A DNA stretch of 64,000 bases from Apricaphanius iberus (taxonomy: Eukaryota > Chordata > Actinopteri > Cyprinodontiformes > Aphaniidae). The stretch lies in the NCBI GenBank assembly GCA_028564705.1, contig JAPXFQ010000483.1, positions 1,302,001 through 1,366,000 of the forward strand, read 5' to 3'. Made by a program: the position numbers and the translations under genes. Under the pieces are notes generated by a model that was not told the DNA's origin, did no database searches, and saw only the letters and a list, made by a program, of their open reading frames with translations. Positions 34,554 through 45,740 of the stretch are shown one piece after another. Numbering within the stretch: position 1 is the stretch's first letter; each line of letters begins with the position of its first letter.

Positions 34554-34693
34554 GGTAGGCAATGTCCGTCATATAGGCATCCCTACATATGTTGCATAAA
34601 TTGGAAGACGTGCATGTTTTCTTCTTTGTGCAGGGGGAACAACATGTTCCGGGTATCTCACAAAACGGATATATTTTTCTACGGTTTAGCCTG

Positions 34694-35116
34694 TCATCCA
34701 CACGTAACCGGAGATTTTCGTCACCAAAAACAAATATTTTGAAAAACTCCGGCCAAAGTGGAGATTTGCGTTTTCTCCGTTTTCAGTATCTGCGTGTGGA
34801 CGGTTGGAAACGGATTTTTAAGTACCGTAACATCACTATCCGCAACAAAAAATGCTCCAACATCACTTGTGCAAACCGTGTGTAGGCCACTCTAAAAAAA
34901 AAAAGCATTTATGCCCTCAGAGCTGTGTTGGTATCATCCAGTGTTAAAGCACGTTTTGTTTGTTTGCTTTTATAAGCTCTATCACTGCTGCGTATAAGAT
35001 AGAGGAAAGAAAGTCATTCTTTCAGATAAGATTTGGAAAAACTACTGCCCCGTACTGCTTTGTCACGTATATGAATGTGCTGAAAAACGCATTTCTCCAG
35101 TTACGTGTGGACTTTC
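34694..35116. mobile_element. MITE with CCACACGTAAC ends
   Basis: The inverted termini are CCACACGTAACCGGAGA at about 34699 and TCTCCAGTTACGTGTGG ending at about 35111. Inside are 'GAAAAACTCCGGCC' and 'GCGTGTGGACGG' stretches typical of a teleost MITE family. No coding content. Confidence 0.65.
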
Positions 35117-36564
35117 AGACTGTAAGCAATATTATTATCTTCAGAACATCTACTCACAACCATCATTCTAATTCTCCATTACCTCACCTGAGACGACTTT
35201 CCAAGTCCCCGGTTCCTGGCGCCTGCGCCCTGGTTCTCCCAAGTTGACCATGAAATAAACTCTGTTAAAATAGTCTTGGTCTGTGGTTGTGCTGTTATTA
35301 AGTCAAATAACCAAACATGTCAAAAAAAAAAACTAAACAGAGGCTGATAATTTGTCAGAACTTTTTTTAATCATACAGAAGTAAACATAGTAGACATAAA
35401 TGTTTAATTAGCAGTGTTTAGTTAATTAACCAGGTTACTGTAAACTACAAGACATACTGGAGAACAATAGGCTGTTTTCTGACAGACAGCTGATAAGTTA
35501 CATGGAAACAGCCAACAACATGGTAAAGATTGTTGAAAGATGAGTAATATTTATAGAACATTGGATTTATGACTCACTTCATCCAATTATTAGATTTTCT
35601 GACTGACATGTAAACTGGGACAAAGAGGCCGACACTGGCTAAGCTCTTAGTCCAATTTCTCTCAAAAAGCTAAACTAAGATGCATGTAAACGTACTGAGT
35701 AACCTACCCTTTTAGTCAAGCTAGCCTCTGCTAGCGCCGGAATATTTACAAGCCTCAGCACAGAGGCTGTTAATTATGAGAATAGCTAGAATAGCTAGTT
35801 TTGACTGATAGGTTACCTAATTAAGAAAAAACATAATGGCGCGCAGCTAATTTATGTATATTCTGAGCACTCTGCTACAGTAATAACTCAACTCTGTAAT
35901 ATTTTTTTGGGCCCCACCCCCAGGTACTGAGGCCCTATGCACTCTGTGTACCTTGCATATGGGCAGTGGTAGTCCTGCTAAAGGGGAACACAGAGGCAGA
36001 AGCTGGATTTGAATCGATGACCTTCTGATTATGTGATGGGCTAAAATGTCCTCATTACTGTTTACTGTGTTTGCCAGTATGTATGATTTAATAGATTTTT
36101 GAAACATTGTAAGAAAATTGTAAGAAACAATTGTTCATTACTGTTTAGATTAGCAATGGTTGTTGTCAGTAATTTTGTGTAATGGATCCTAATCTTTATT
36201 TCAGTTTAGTCGTTGTAGTAATGGAGTAATGGAGCCACCGGGGGGAGTCTAGTGCTAGTGAGCCTTAGGAGAGAGCACGGCTCATTCAATACACGTCAGA
36301 GCAGAGGGAATAACATGTTTATGGCTCTTTTATCATTTATCCCCCTTTTCAGGTAAGAGTTTATACATAAGCACATCTGTACCGTAAGATGTAATCAGAT
36401 CAACTGAACGTTTGGGAATGGAGTACTTGGTAGATTCGTTATTTATTATGTTTTGTTGTTGTTGAATGAGGTTTAGCCACAGTAAGCCATTAGCTCCTGG
36501 CCTGGAGTGAAACCTCGCCACGAACTAAACAGGCTTGGTCCTCAAAGTAGGAATTTATTCAGCG
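35117..36564. other. Non-coding stretch
   Basis: No gene is supported. The part at about 35185-35280 ends in a polyadenylation-like TGAAATAAACTCTG and could be the edge of an LTR, but no partner is found. The rest is AT-rich and nondescript. Confidence 0.4.
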
Positions 36565-36745
36565 AGTGGGACAGATTTGAACTAGACAAACATGGTGTGC
36601 TCTGGAGAAAGACAGCACTTAGGAAGTAACTAGTTCTTCCAGAACAACACAAAGCAAGGGTCCTAAATGAGCTGCATGACCAGACGGGCCATCAGGGCAC
36701 TGAAAGGACAGTAAGCTTGATCAGAGATCGTCAGTGGTTTCTTTA
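36565..36745 (+). pseudogene. pol: Ty3/Gypsy integrase zinc-binding fragment
   Basis: One plus frame reads WDRFELDKHGVLWRKTALRK, a TAA stop, then LVLPEQHKARVLNELHDQTG and HQGTERTVSLIRDRQWF. This is the start of a Ty3/Gypsy integrase with the His-His half of the HHCC zinc site. The Cys half and the catalytic core are absent. It is a different copy from the chromovirus at 37.3-41.8 kb, which lies on the other strand. Confidence 0.75.
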
Positions 36746-36819
36746 TAATATAATTCAGCCAAATTAAAAGTTACAATTCGTTTTTAAATTTATTTTAAAT
36801 TCCAGTTGCACCAACTCTC

Positions 36820-37185
36820 ACAGAAAGTAGCTAAATGCTAATTCTAATGAGTGTTAGCCATTTATCAAGCTGCTTATGTGTCTTATATCAGCATTGTGGG
36901 GTTAATTAATTGATCAGTATCATCTCAGAATGTTCAGTAAACAGGTGCAAACAAACCCAAAGCTTTGTTCATATACTGGGCTGTGAAGATTGCTTGCTGG
37001 ACTGAGCTATGTTGGTTTCATCTCTGTATAAAGCTTGGATAGGCTCGCTTTAGCCTGGTAGATTTAGCAGCTGAAATAAGCTTTATTGACTCCGGTTTTT
37101 ACCAAAAATTTAATAAATAAATAAACCAAAAGTCCGAGCCCTAAATATAACACAGTTTCATTTTGGTAGTTGTTACACTTAAATT
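36820..37185 (-). repeat. Unnamed dispersed repeat, copy 2
   Basis: This is the reverse complement of 19385-19730, moderately diverged. It carries GCCATTTATCAAGCTGCTTA near 36858 and the GGTTAATTAATTGATCAG block near 36900. Non-coding. Confidence 0.75.
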
Positions 37186-37319
37186 TAAGTCGGACTGCTG
37201 TTTGAGAGCTGTTTCTCCCAGGTTAACTATGAGATCTACAAAGGCTGACTAAAGAAAATATAATTTAACTTTGAAAGATATAAGAGACTCTTTCTTTTCT
37301 GAAATCATTAACAGAAACA

Positions 37320-37942
37320 TTACGATTGCACAGACTTCATGTGCAATGAGAGGAAGGCAGCCACTGAAGGTGAGTGGAGATAAAAGGTGAGCAGGCAACC
37401 ATGAATCAGAGGGGAGGTAGGAATGGAACTTGGCTTACTTGGAGAAGTACATGAGACTTCCGCTCGGGGGAAATGCGAGGGTAGTGTCCAAAGTGATCGA
37501 TGCACAGGTTGTTTAGGTCTCCGAAATGATCGAGGGTGGACAGGCAGAGAGAAGGCTAGATCCAGCTCAGAGGAGCGCAGATACATAGCGGCAGGTCAGT
37601 TCGGGGAAGCAGACGCCGAGGGTTGAGATCGTCCGGCGGAGGACTCAGGGGAGACGGGAAAACTCCAGCCCACTAAGCTGGCAAGGCGATCTGCTGCTGG
37701 AAGGAGGCGAGCGAGCCGATGAGTACTTCACTCTAGGAAAAACTGCAGATTTCTAAAGCTGGAACGAGGCTTGTTACCACATTAAAGAACTGAACGATCA
37801 GGCGTCTGCTCCAGGTGGGCACGCAGCTTTTAACTGCTGCTCCTTGATTGCGCTGCCTGGGATCAGCTGGCAGATGATAACAAGCAGCACCCTCTGAGGA
37901 AAAAGGTGGAGAAACACGAACACACACACACACACCCTGACA
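37320..37942 (-). repeat. Chromovirus 3' LTR (approximate)
   Basis: Reading the minus strand, the G-rich polypurine tract (complement of 37947-37977) is followed by TGTCAGGGTGTGTGTG, an LTR-like TG start at 37942. The same start occurs at 41823. The downstream end, near 37320, is a guess because no second full LTR is available. An (AC)n tract at about 37920-37934 lies within. Confidence 0.6.
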
Positions 37943-39150
37943 GTACCGCCACCCCCCCGCCACCCCCCCCTTCAAAGGATGCCTCCTGGCAGCCGAGCAT
38001 GGCTGGAAGAGACAGGAGCCCTTTCAAAGTCTGTAATGAGGGAGCGTCCAAAATAAAAGAGTGGGGAACCCAACTGCATTCCTCGGGACCGTAACCCTTC
38101 CAGTCCACAAGGTATAGGCGACCACGACCCCGGGGGCGCACATCCACAATACGCCGAACTGTGTAATCGGGGTGCCCATCAATGATTCGTGCGGGAGGAG
38201 GGGGTTTGGCAGGAAGGCACAAGGGACTGGCAGAGACAGGCTTAACCTGGGAAACATGGAAAATTGGGTGGACACGGAGATGGGCAGGGAGTTTCAAAGG
38301 AAGAGTTGAGGGACTGATGACCGTCTCAATAGGGTAGGGTTTAAGGAAACAAGTAGCCAGTTTTCTTTGGACCCCTTTGAAGGGGAAGTTGCGGGCGGAC
38401 AGCCATACTAGTTGGCTGGTCTTTCCACCCACGAGAGATGAACTGGGGGCCTCTATCCGAGAGGATCTCAGTGGGGATGCCATGTAGTCTGAAGACATGA
38501 AGACAGAGGAGTTTGGCGGTCTCGGCAACAGTAGGTAGTTTGGTAAGGGAGATGAGATGGCAAGCCTTAGAGAAACTATCAATTATGGTTAAAATGACTG
38601 ATTTACCATGTGATGTGGGGAGTCCTGTGATGAAGTCTAGGGCGATGTGGGACCAGGGCAGCGTAGGGAGGGAGAGAGGTTGTAGAAGACCAGAGTAGGG
38701 TTGATGAACGCTCTTGTTCAGGTTGCATGCAAGGCAAGCCGAAATTTACTACTTTACATCTCTGTTGAGCCCAGGCCACCAGAAATAGCGACGGAGGAGA
38801 CGGAGGAGGAGTACGGCTGGTACCCGGGTGGCACGAAAACTTCATGTATGTCCCCATTGGAGGACTCTGGAGCAGAGGGAAGATGGGACGAAAATGAGAT
38901 GCGGGAGACCCCCACCAGGGTCAGGCTTGTCGGCTTGGGCGTGCTTAATGAGGGATTCGATGTCCCAGGTGAGTGATCCCACAGTGCAGGACGGAGGAAG
39001 GACGGACGGGGGAATCTCGGGTTGGACGTCCAGGGAGTGTTGACCGGACAGGGCATCAGGCTTGGTGTTTTTGGATCCTGGCTTGTATGTAATATTTAGA
39101 TTAAAACAGGAAAAGAAAAGAGACCAACGATATTGACGGGGATTCAACCT
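37943..39150 (-). pseudogene. pol: Chromovirus integrase and chromodomain remains
   Basis: The upstream part (about 38857-39147) has the end of RNase H and the integrase start. The core with '[19 protein letters not shown]'-type sequence lies near 38600-38670 and the second catalytic Asp near 38450 (LSDRG). Sequence then jumps to the C-terminal region [14 protein letters not shown], so most of the core between the second Asp and the GPY-like domain, including the final Glu, is gone. After it come [20 protein letters not shown] and the chromodomain [20 protein letters not shown] followed by [14 protein letters not shown] near 38090-38150. Chromodomains steer integration toward marked chromatin. 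Frame changes and the deletion make this copy non-functional. Confidence 0.87.
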
Positions 39151-40110
39151 TTTGGCTGTTTGAATGTAGAGCAGGTTCTTGTGGTCAGTCCATACTACGA
39201 CCGGGGGCTCTGAACCCTCCAGCCAATGACGCCACTCCTCCAGGGCTAACTTGATGGCGAGGAGCTCTCGGTCGTCGATGCTGTAGTTTCTCTCTGCAGG
39301 GGTGAAATGCTTAGAGAAAAAGCACAGGGATGCATTTTCTGGTCCCAGGGAGAACGCTGCGAGAGGATGGCTCCAACTCCAGTATCAGATGCATCGACCT
39401 CCAGGATAAACTGGGATTTACCGTCAGGGTAAATGAGGATAGGTGCTTCTGTGAATTTCACCTTTAGCTCCTGGAAGGCCTGGTCATTTTTATAGTCTCA
39501 AATGAGCGGCCGCTTAATAGAGGTGAGGACGGTGAGAGGGGCTGCAATAATGCTAAAACCCTGGATGAAGCGTCTGTAGAAATTAGCAAACCCCAGGAAC
39601 CGTTGCAGATGCTTCCTAGATGTTGCAATGGGCCAGTCTTGGACCGCCTTGATCTTTGCGGGGTCAGCCTTCACCTGTCCACCCTCGAAAATATAGCCCA
39701 GGAAAGAGACATAGGTTAGGTGAAACTCACATTTCTCTGCTTTAATGAAGAGGGAGTTCTCTAGAAGGCATTGGAGGACCCGACGGACGAGCTGGCGATG
39801 CTGCTGAAGATCCTTTGAGAAAATAAGAATATCATCAAGGTAAACAAAAACGAAAATGTTCAGGAAGTCACGGGGCACATCATTCACCAGATGTTGGAAG
39901 ACAGCTGGGGCGTTGCAGAGGCCGAAAGGCATAACCAGATACTCGTAATGAACAATGTGGGTCTTAAAAGCTGTATTCCACTCATCACCTTCTCGGATGC
40001 GGACGAGGTGATAAGCGTTTCGCAGGTCAAGCTTAGTTAACACGGTGGCCCCCTCTGCAATGCTTCAAAAGCTGTGGTGATTAGTGATAATGAGTACTTG
40101 TTCTCGAGGG
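39151..40110 (-). pseudogene. pol: Chromovirus reverse transcriptase and RNase H
   Basis: An open block of 182 codons, 40043-39498, covers the RT palm: [54 protein letters not shown], the catalytic YLDD at about 39834-39845, then [15 protein letters not shown] and [17 protein letters not shown]. The RNase H follows after a frame change at about 39480, with [18 protein letters not shown] near 39405, a further frameshift near 39360, and the TDHKNLLYIQTAKRLNPRQ region near 39150-39190. The RT fingers upstream of 40050 are disrupted by stops. In the live element this enzyme makes the cDNA. Confidence 0.92.
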
Positions 40111-40695
40111 TGATGGCATTTAGCCCCCTATAATCTATACAGGGACGTAGGGTTTTGTCCTTCTTCTCCACAAAGAAAAATCCTGCGCCAAAGGGTGATG
40201 TTTACAGGCGAATTATGCCCGCAGTCAGGGAGTCATTAACATAGGTCTCAAAGGAAACTCTTTATTTGGCCGAGAGGTTAAAAAAACGTCCGGAGGGCAG
40301 AGGAGCCCCAGGGAGAAGATCGATGGCGCAATCATAGGGCCTTTGAAGAGGGAGAGAGGGAGCCTTGGATTAGGTGAAGGCTAGCTGAAGATCATGGTCC
40401 TCGGGAGGGATCTTTGCCAAATCTGGCTGACTGAAAAATTGAGGGGGAGAGAGTGGAACTACAACTAGGGATAGCTGAAAATAGGCAATTTTGATGGCAG
40501 TATCTACTCCAGGACTCAACCCGAGCCTTAGCCCAATTTATGTTAGGGTTATGGGTGGCTAACCAGGGGTAACCCATAACTAAGGGAGCATCACTGGCTG
40601 GAAAAACAAAGAAACAGACTTGTTTGTGATGGTTGCCGGAAAGGACCAATTTTAGAGGAGCAGTTGTGTGGGGAATTAATGTCAAAGCATTTCCA

Positions 40696-40930
40696 TCAAG
40701 GGCTGTTACTTTTAAAGGAACAGAAAGCGCTTCCAAGGTCATATTGTTCAACTATTTCTGGACAAATTAAATTTTGCTCCGACCCAGAGTTAATCAGTGC
40801 ATGAAGAGAAATATGAATCCGGTGATTTAAAATTATAGCAGGCAGTGTGGGCCGGGGGTTAGTTTGAAGAGCCCTGCCCGACAGGACCCCAAGACTCACT
40901 GCCCAGCTGGGTCTTTTGGGCGGACTAGAC
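40696..40930 (-). pseudogene. pol: Chromovirus aspartic protease, catalytic Asp changed to Asn
   Basis: The minus frame shows LNHRIHISLHALINSGSEQN and LICPEIVEQYDL. The family active site is ALxDSGxExN; here the codon at 40789-40791 is AAC (Asn) and not GAC. A retroviral-type protease acts as a dimer using this Asp, so the change alone would abolish cleavage of gag-pol. Downstream (40751-40392) the remaining protease and linker region, with LVMGYPWLATHNPNINWAKA, stays open in another frame. Confidence 0.85.
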
Positions 40931-41815
40931 ATGCTAAAATGAAATGACAAGGGGTACCACAATATAGGCAGCAACGGCATTCCATACCTCGCTGTCGCTC
41001 AGTCGGAGAAAGCCGAGCCCTCCCGATCTACATGGGCTCAGGAGAGGGTTGGCGCGGATGAGGGGCTGACGAACCAGGTGAGTGAACAGTTGCGAGAGCA
41101 ACGGGGGAGGAGACAAAGGAAATTTGTGGCTTAGGCTTATCCCTCGCCCTTTCACGGAGCCTGTTGTCTATCTTGATGGCGAGGTCAATTAGATCATCCT
41201 CTGACTCGGGCTCGTCTCCGTAAGCGAGTTCATCTTTTATTTTATCGTTGAGGGACTGTAGGAAAGCGGCTTTAAGCGCCGGCAGATTCCAGCCGGAATC
41301 AGCAGCTAGTGTGCGGAACTCGACAACCATGTCGGCCACTGACCGATTTCCCTGTATCAGCTCACACAACAATTTGGCAGTTTGTTCCTCGCTCCTCTTG
41401 ACAGTGAAGGTCTGATTGAACTGGTTGATAAAATCATCGTAGGAATAAATACTGAGAGAGTCCAGGTTAAACCGGGCCTGAGCCCACTGGAGGGCTCTGT
41501 CTCTAAACAAAGCAATAATATTGGAGATCTTATTAGTGTCCTGCCGAAAGGTGCAGGGGGAAAGCTTGAATGTAAGCGAGCATTGCAGAAGGAAGCCCCG
41601 GCTTTTTGACAGCTCGCCGGAAAAGGGCTCTGGAGGGGGGGAGACTACCTCTCGAAAGATTAGGGAGTAGGTCAGCGGTGACCGAGGGGAATGACCCTGG
41701 GGTGGTCATTGGAACGTGAATTACCTTCGTTAACTCATGAAAGCTCTGTAGGAGCGCGGTCTGCTGCTGCATGCTCTGAAGTGCTGCCTCATGACGGCCC
41801 AGACACACACACACA
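40930..41815 (-). pseudogene. gag: Chromovirus gag with zinc knuckle
   Basis: The first part, 41814-41533, has HEAALQSMQQQTALLQSFHE. After a frame break at about 41515 the capsid-like part continues: MFRDRALQWAQARFNLDS, YDDFINQFNQTFTVKR, LIQGNRSVADMVVEFRTLAA and DELAYGDEPESEDDLIDLAI, as expected of the gypsy gag 'retrotrans_gag' region. A last segment near 40940-40980 has a CX2CX4HX4C knuckle (CLYCGTPCHFILAC). Gag packages the element RNA. The true start is lost together with the 5' LTR. Confidence 0.88.
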
Positions 41816-41954
41816 CCCTGACGAAAATACTTTATACTATACTTGGTCTGTCTCTCTGGTACAGTACTATGCTGGTTTGAGTCTTAAGTCTACAATAAGA
41901 ACAAGAATTTGTTTGTTTTAATAGAAAACCTTTTATCAAAACAAACAAAAATCT

Positions 41955-43900
41955 CATGCAGGGTGCCCCAAGGTTTTATCCTGGGGCAGATTATAACAAC
42001 CAATAAGATTAGTTAACATAACTATTCAGATGCTACTCAGCTCTACATTACAGCGTCACCAAGTGACCTAAGTAAATGCACTAAGTAAATGCATCAAGCA
42101 AATCAGTGGATTTATTTGTCATAATTTCCTCCAGTTATATGGAAACAAAACTGAACATATTACTTTGGACCTAAGGCGGAAGAGTCAGCACACAGCTTCA
42201 GATAGTACACCTGGAATCAGGTCTGGAATCCAGTTGTAGTAATGACCTAAGGGCATTGGTTGACTGGGACTAAAAAACAGCCCTGGACTTTGACTAGGCC
42301 CAGCCCACATGAACAGATGCGTGTGAAAACTCATCAGCAACAGACACGGGTCTGAAACTATGTAAATCTTAACCGATTATTTTCTACCTTTCAAATTATA
42401 GCATTGTCACTGATGTTTACTGAAAGATTTGTTAAAAGCATAGTGTAGAATACTCACTGAAAAATAAACAATGCTCTCTTTTAATGTCTCTGTCTCTCTG
42501 CTGAACAATATACCGGTGTAGTGACTACCTAAAATAAAAAAAACAAATGGTATGAGTTATGATCACAATGTAAATAGGCTATGATTATAAAGTTAACTTG
42601 AATACTCACAGAAATAAACAACACTTTTGAAATGTGTCTCTGCTGAAAAATAGGTGGGGTGACTACCTAAATCACACAAACAAATTGTATGAGTTGGTAA
42701 ATGGTACTAACCTAACCCTTAAAATACTTGAAGTCAAATAATCTGCCAATGAAACAAGACAAATAGCACAGAATTCTAAAAACTAAGACATATATACTCA
42801 AAGTAAGATTAATAAACTAACACCTTCTGCTCTTGCTTAGTATATAAGTCTCAAACAAGATAAAAAATATTTTTTAGCTTTTTTAGGACAGTTTTTGGAG
42901 TGTGCACAAAAACGGTTTACTTACTTTTATTAAAAATTTCTTCTGCAATCATAATAGTTTTGTTACATTGGCTATAGATAAAAATTTAGCAATCTGAATA
43001 ACATCTTCTAACGTCAGATTACCTAGCATGTAACCCTAATTTATCCTCCTTTCATACTTACGTGCCCTGCATTTGTCTGGGGAACTTCCACCTGCTTATT
43101 CGTCTGTCCCTCATCTCTCTGTCACTGTGTTGCGGCCGCAGCCTCCTCCTGCACAGCCGTGTGGCACGGTTGAATGACGAGTATTGACAAGTGAGCTTGC
43201 GCATCTACGGGCTTGAGGGCGCGTTGTTGCCACCTATCAGTTTGGTCATGGAACAACTGTCAATTATAAGCAAGAAAGAAAAAAAACTGTAACGACGGCA
43301 GCAGCCGGCAGCCGTCCTGTTGCACTGGCCGTTCTGGTATTCTCCAGAACGTCCAGACTGCCAGTCCGCCACTGCTTCAGGGTAATATTAAGACAATAAC
43401 AGGGCCAGCCTTCTATCACCTGAAGAACATTTATAGGATTAATGTAGCAACGGGACCTTGAAAAACTCATCCATGCATTTATATTTGTTGGGCTTGATTA
43501 TCACCTAAAATGTTAGTCAGACAGCAGCAGCGTTTAGAACCAGGAAAGTAGATAATATTACCTGAGTTCTAAAGTCATTACACTGGCTCCCTGTAGCTCA
43601 TAGAATAGACTTCAAAATACTCCTTCTCGTTTATAAATCAGTAAATGACTTAGCAGCAGAGTATGTTGAAGATCTGTTGTCACTATACCAACCCCCCAGG
43701 TCCTCCAACTTTAGTCTATTAATCATTCCTAGAATAAGAACCAGACATGGAGAAGCAGCTTTCGGTTTCTTTGCTCCCCAAATCTGGATCATACTTCCAG
43801 ACGACTGCAAAGCTGATGGATCGTTAAGCTCTTCTAAATCAAGGATAAAAACCATATTTTTAGAGCTGCCTTTGAGTAAATTTCTAATATAATTTTGTGT
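41955..43900 (+). mobile_element. L2-like LINE fragment, split by a hAT element
   Basis: The left piece, 41955-42253, covers the RT palm: a decayed GAPxGSxLGP block, then NYSDATQLYITASP near 42020-42060 where L2 elements have a YADD; both the Ala and the second Asp are changed. The right piece, 43375-43900, has the C-terminal part: YHLKNIYRIN, SHYTGSL, the IDFKILLLVYKSVNDLAAEY block, LLSLYQPPRSSNF, IPRIRTRHGEAAFGFFAPQI and WIILPDDCKADGS. Between them a 1.1 kb hAT-type element is inserted. It may include 3' untranslated sequence to about 44030. Confidence 0.85.
42254..43374. mobile_element. hAT-type non-autonomous element
   Basis: The termini are CATTGGTTGACTGGGACTAA (left, degenerate CAGTGGCGGACTGG) and CCAGTCCGCCACTG (right), inverted copies of each other. 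The flanking octamers CCTAAGGG and CTTCAGGG could be a worn 8 bp target duplication. The interior is non-coding with two related blocks, GTGACTACCTAAA, at about 42516 and 42660. It interrupts an L2 RT frame. Confidence 0.75.
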
Positions 43901-45276
43901 GTTACATGCTTTATTTTCATGCTTGATTGCTGTTTCCTCTAATGTTGTAATGTTGTAGTTTTTACTTTTTCTAATGTTGTTTTCGATTATTTTCATTGCT
44001 AGTCTATCACCAAATCATGTAAAACACCCAAGGCCATATCCATAGTTTCAAAATTACCGAGGTGCAACTAGGGGCCAAAGTATTATCTCAAAAGTGAGGG
44101 GGACATTTTTTTGACTGAGTGTGGCTGTGTGGCTCTGTGGTAACCATTTCAATCACTGTTGCACAAGGTGTGTGATGCCTTAGTTATAATATTAATAGTG
44201 GTTCAAAACCAGTTAATAATAATCTTTATTACTATCAACATTAATAGCTACAGCAAAAACAATTTTATTTAGCTTACATTTCAGTCTCCATGACTGTTGG
44301 ATCTAGAAAGATATAACAACTACAGGTTAAAGGATAAAGGTTTACCTCTTTAGAAGGCAAGGGTATTTTTTTTTTAGTTTATCAAACTCGCTGACATAAA
44401 TTGAATTGCAAGAACAAACACTATAATAATCTTTGCTAGATTTACTATATACAAAATATCTAGTTTGAATTGAGATGGCTAAAGGTTCTAACAAATTAGA
44501 ACCAAATAAAATATAGACGAAATAAATTTTGGAGTTGGAATGAGAGTATTTCTAAAATATCAGTGAAAACTCTGTCCCGGGAATCTACAACCTTTACTAT
44601 CCAAAGACCCGTTTTGAGCTCAATCCAGCTAAATAAGACTCATTTAGAGCCACATGTTACATAACAAAATTCACTTAAAATTAATCTGGAGAAGAAATCT
44701 GTTGTCATTCATAAAAGCAACCATTTTGTTTAGGTTTTTTTCATTTTAAAAGAAAGATAAAAAATAGCAAAAAGTGGATGGATACATTTTCCTCCATGAG
44801 TCGATATTTGTGGCATATTACACACAAATGCACATAGTTTCAAATCTAATGACCATAAAAATTAATCTGAAAAATATAGTTACTTTTAGTGTCATTCTAT
44901 CATGGAAATTCAAAGCAATTATTCAATAAAAAAAACTCATAAAACATTTTTTTTTTTTTGGAAAGCAAAAATAAACAAACATTTGGTTGTTTATTATTTA
45001 AAGTTCCTAAGAGGCATTGATCTGTTGAGCCACTTTCGGCTCCATAGCAACAGGTTGCAGACCTCTGCCCTGTCCTGATATCTGCCTGGTTTCTCTCAGC
45101 CACCGATCTCTTTTTCTGAGCAATTTCTATTGTCTTCTTACCTGTGAAAGCCCTGAATAATTGTCCCTGATGCTGGGCTCTGGTCTTTACTATTGTGGCA
45201 TTACAATAAAAAAATGTAGAATATCAAGTTTTTTAACAGAATTAGGATGAGTAGTATTAACATTATGGTGGAAACT
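43901..45276. other. Non-coding stretch
   Basis: The first about 130 bases are the end of the L2 element. From there to 45276 the DNA is AT-rich without a supported gene or repeat. Confidence 0.45.
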
Positions 45277-45465
45277 GTAGCTGTGTAGGTTGAGTAGGTG
45301 CCTTGCAATCGGAGGGTCATAGGTTCAATTCCAGCTTACCCCTGAAATTGCCTTAGTGTATGAATGTGTGCGTATGTGAGTGTGAATGGATGAATGTGGC
45401 TCCAGTGTAACGCACTCTAGCACGGTAGTCAACATGAGTAGAAAAGCGCTATATAATTTCTATTG
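45277..45465 (+). repeat. tRNA-derived SINE
   Basis: A degenerate A box (GTAGGTTGAGTAGG near 45286) is followed by TTGCAATCGGAGGGTC and a good B box GGTTCAATTCC at 45322-45332, then the SINE body with GTGTGAATGGATGAATGTGG and the 3' end AAAAGCGCTATATAA near 45440. RNA polymerase III boxes are decayed. Confidence 0.78.
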
Positions 45466-45513
45466 TCCGTCCACCTGATACCAGTCAGTTCTCGCCTCTA
45501 GCACGGTACATCA

Positions 45514-45740
45514 CCAGTGTTGGGAGTAACAGTATAATAACATTACTAATGGTGTTAAGTTTTAGGTAACAGAGTGATCTAACTACTTACCTTTCTTATT
45601 GTTCGCCGTTACCGTTACTGGGGATTTAAAGTGGCATGTTACTACAATGTGGTTGAATGACAGTCTGACTGTCACACTTCAGCTGCAGGGAGAGGATACA
45701 GGTGTCGGTGAGGATGACGCTGCTTCAAATATTATGATGA
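45514..45740 (+). mobile_element. hAT-type terminal fragment
   Basis: It begins CAGTGTTGGGAGTAACAGTA and continues with the familiar TAACATTACTAATGG...GTTACCGTTACTGGGGAT interior of vertebrate hAT MITEs. The other end is not found. Confidence 0.6.

Larger units (their letters stand above)
37320..41823 (-). mobile_element. Ty3/Gypsy chromovirus (sushi-like), degraded
   Basis: The minus-strand order is gag, zinc knuckle, protease, RT, RNase H, integrase and a chromodomain, followed by a G-rich tract and the 3' LTR. The right end is unusual. The first about 20 bp of the LTR (CGTCAGGGTGTGTGTG, reading minus from 41823) join directly to gag, so nearly the whole 5' LTR and leader are deleted. Other lesions are an Asn in the protease active site, frame breaks in RNase H and integrase, and a deletion in the integrase core. 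The chromodomain places it among chromoviruses, which in vertebrates are found in fish and amphibians. Confidence 0.93.

Noticed and set aside
45277..45350. Possible tRNA gene because of the B box
   Set aside because: No cloverleaf can be drawn and the sequence continues as a SINE body.
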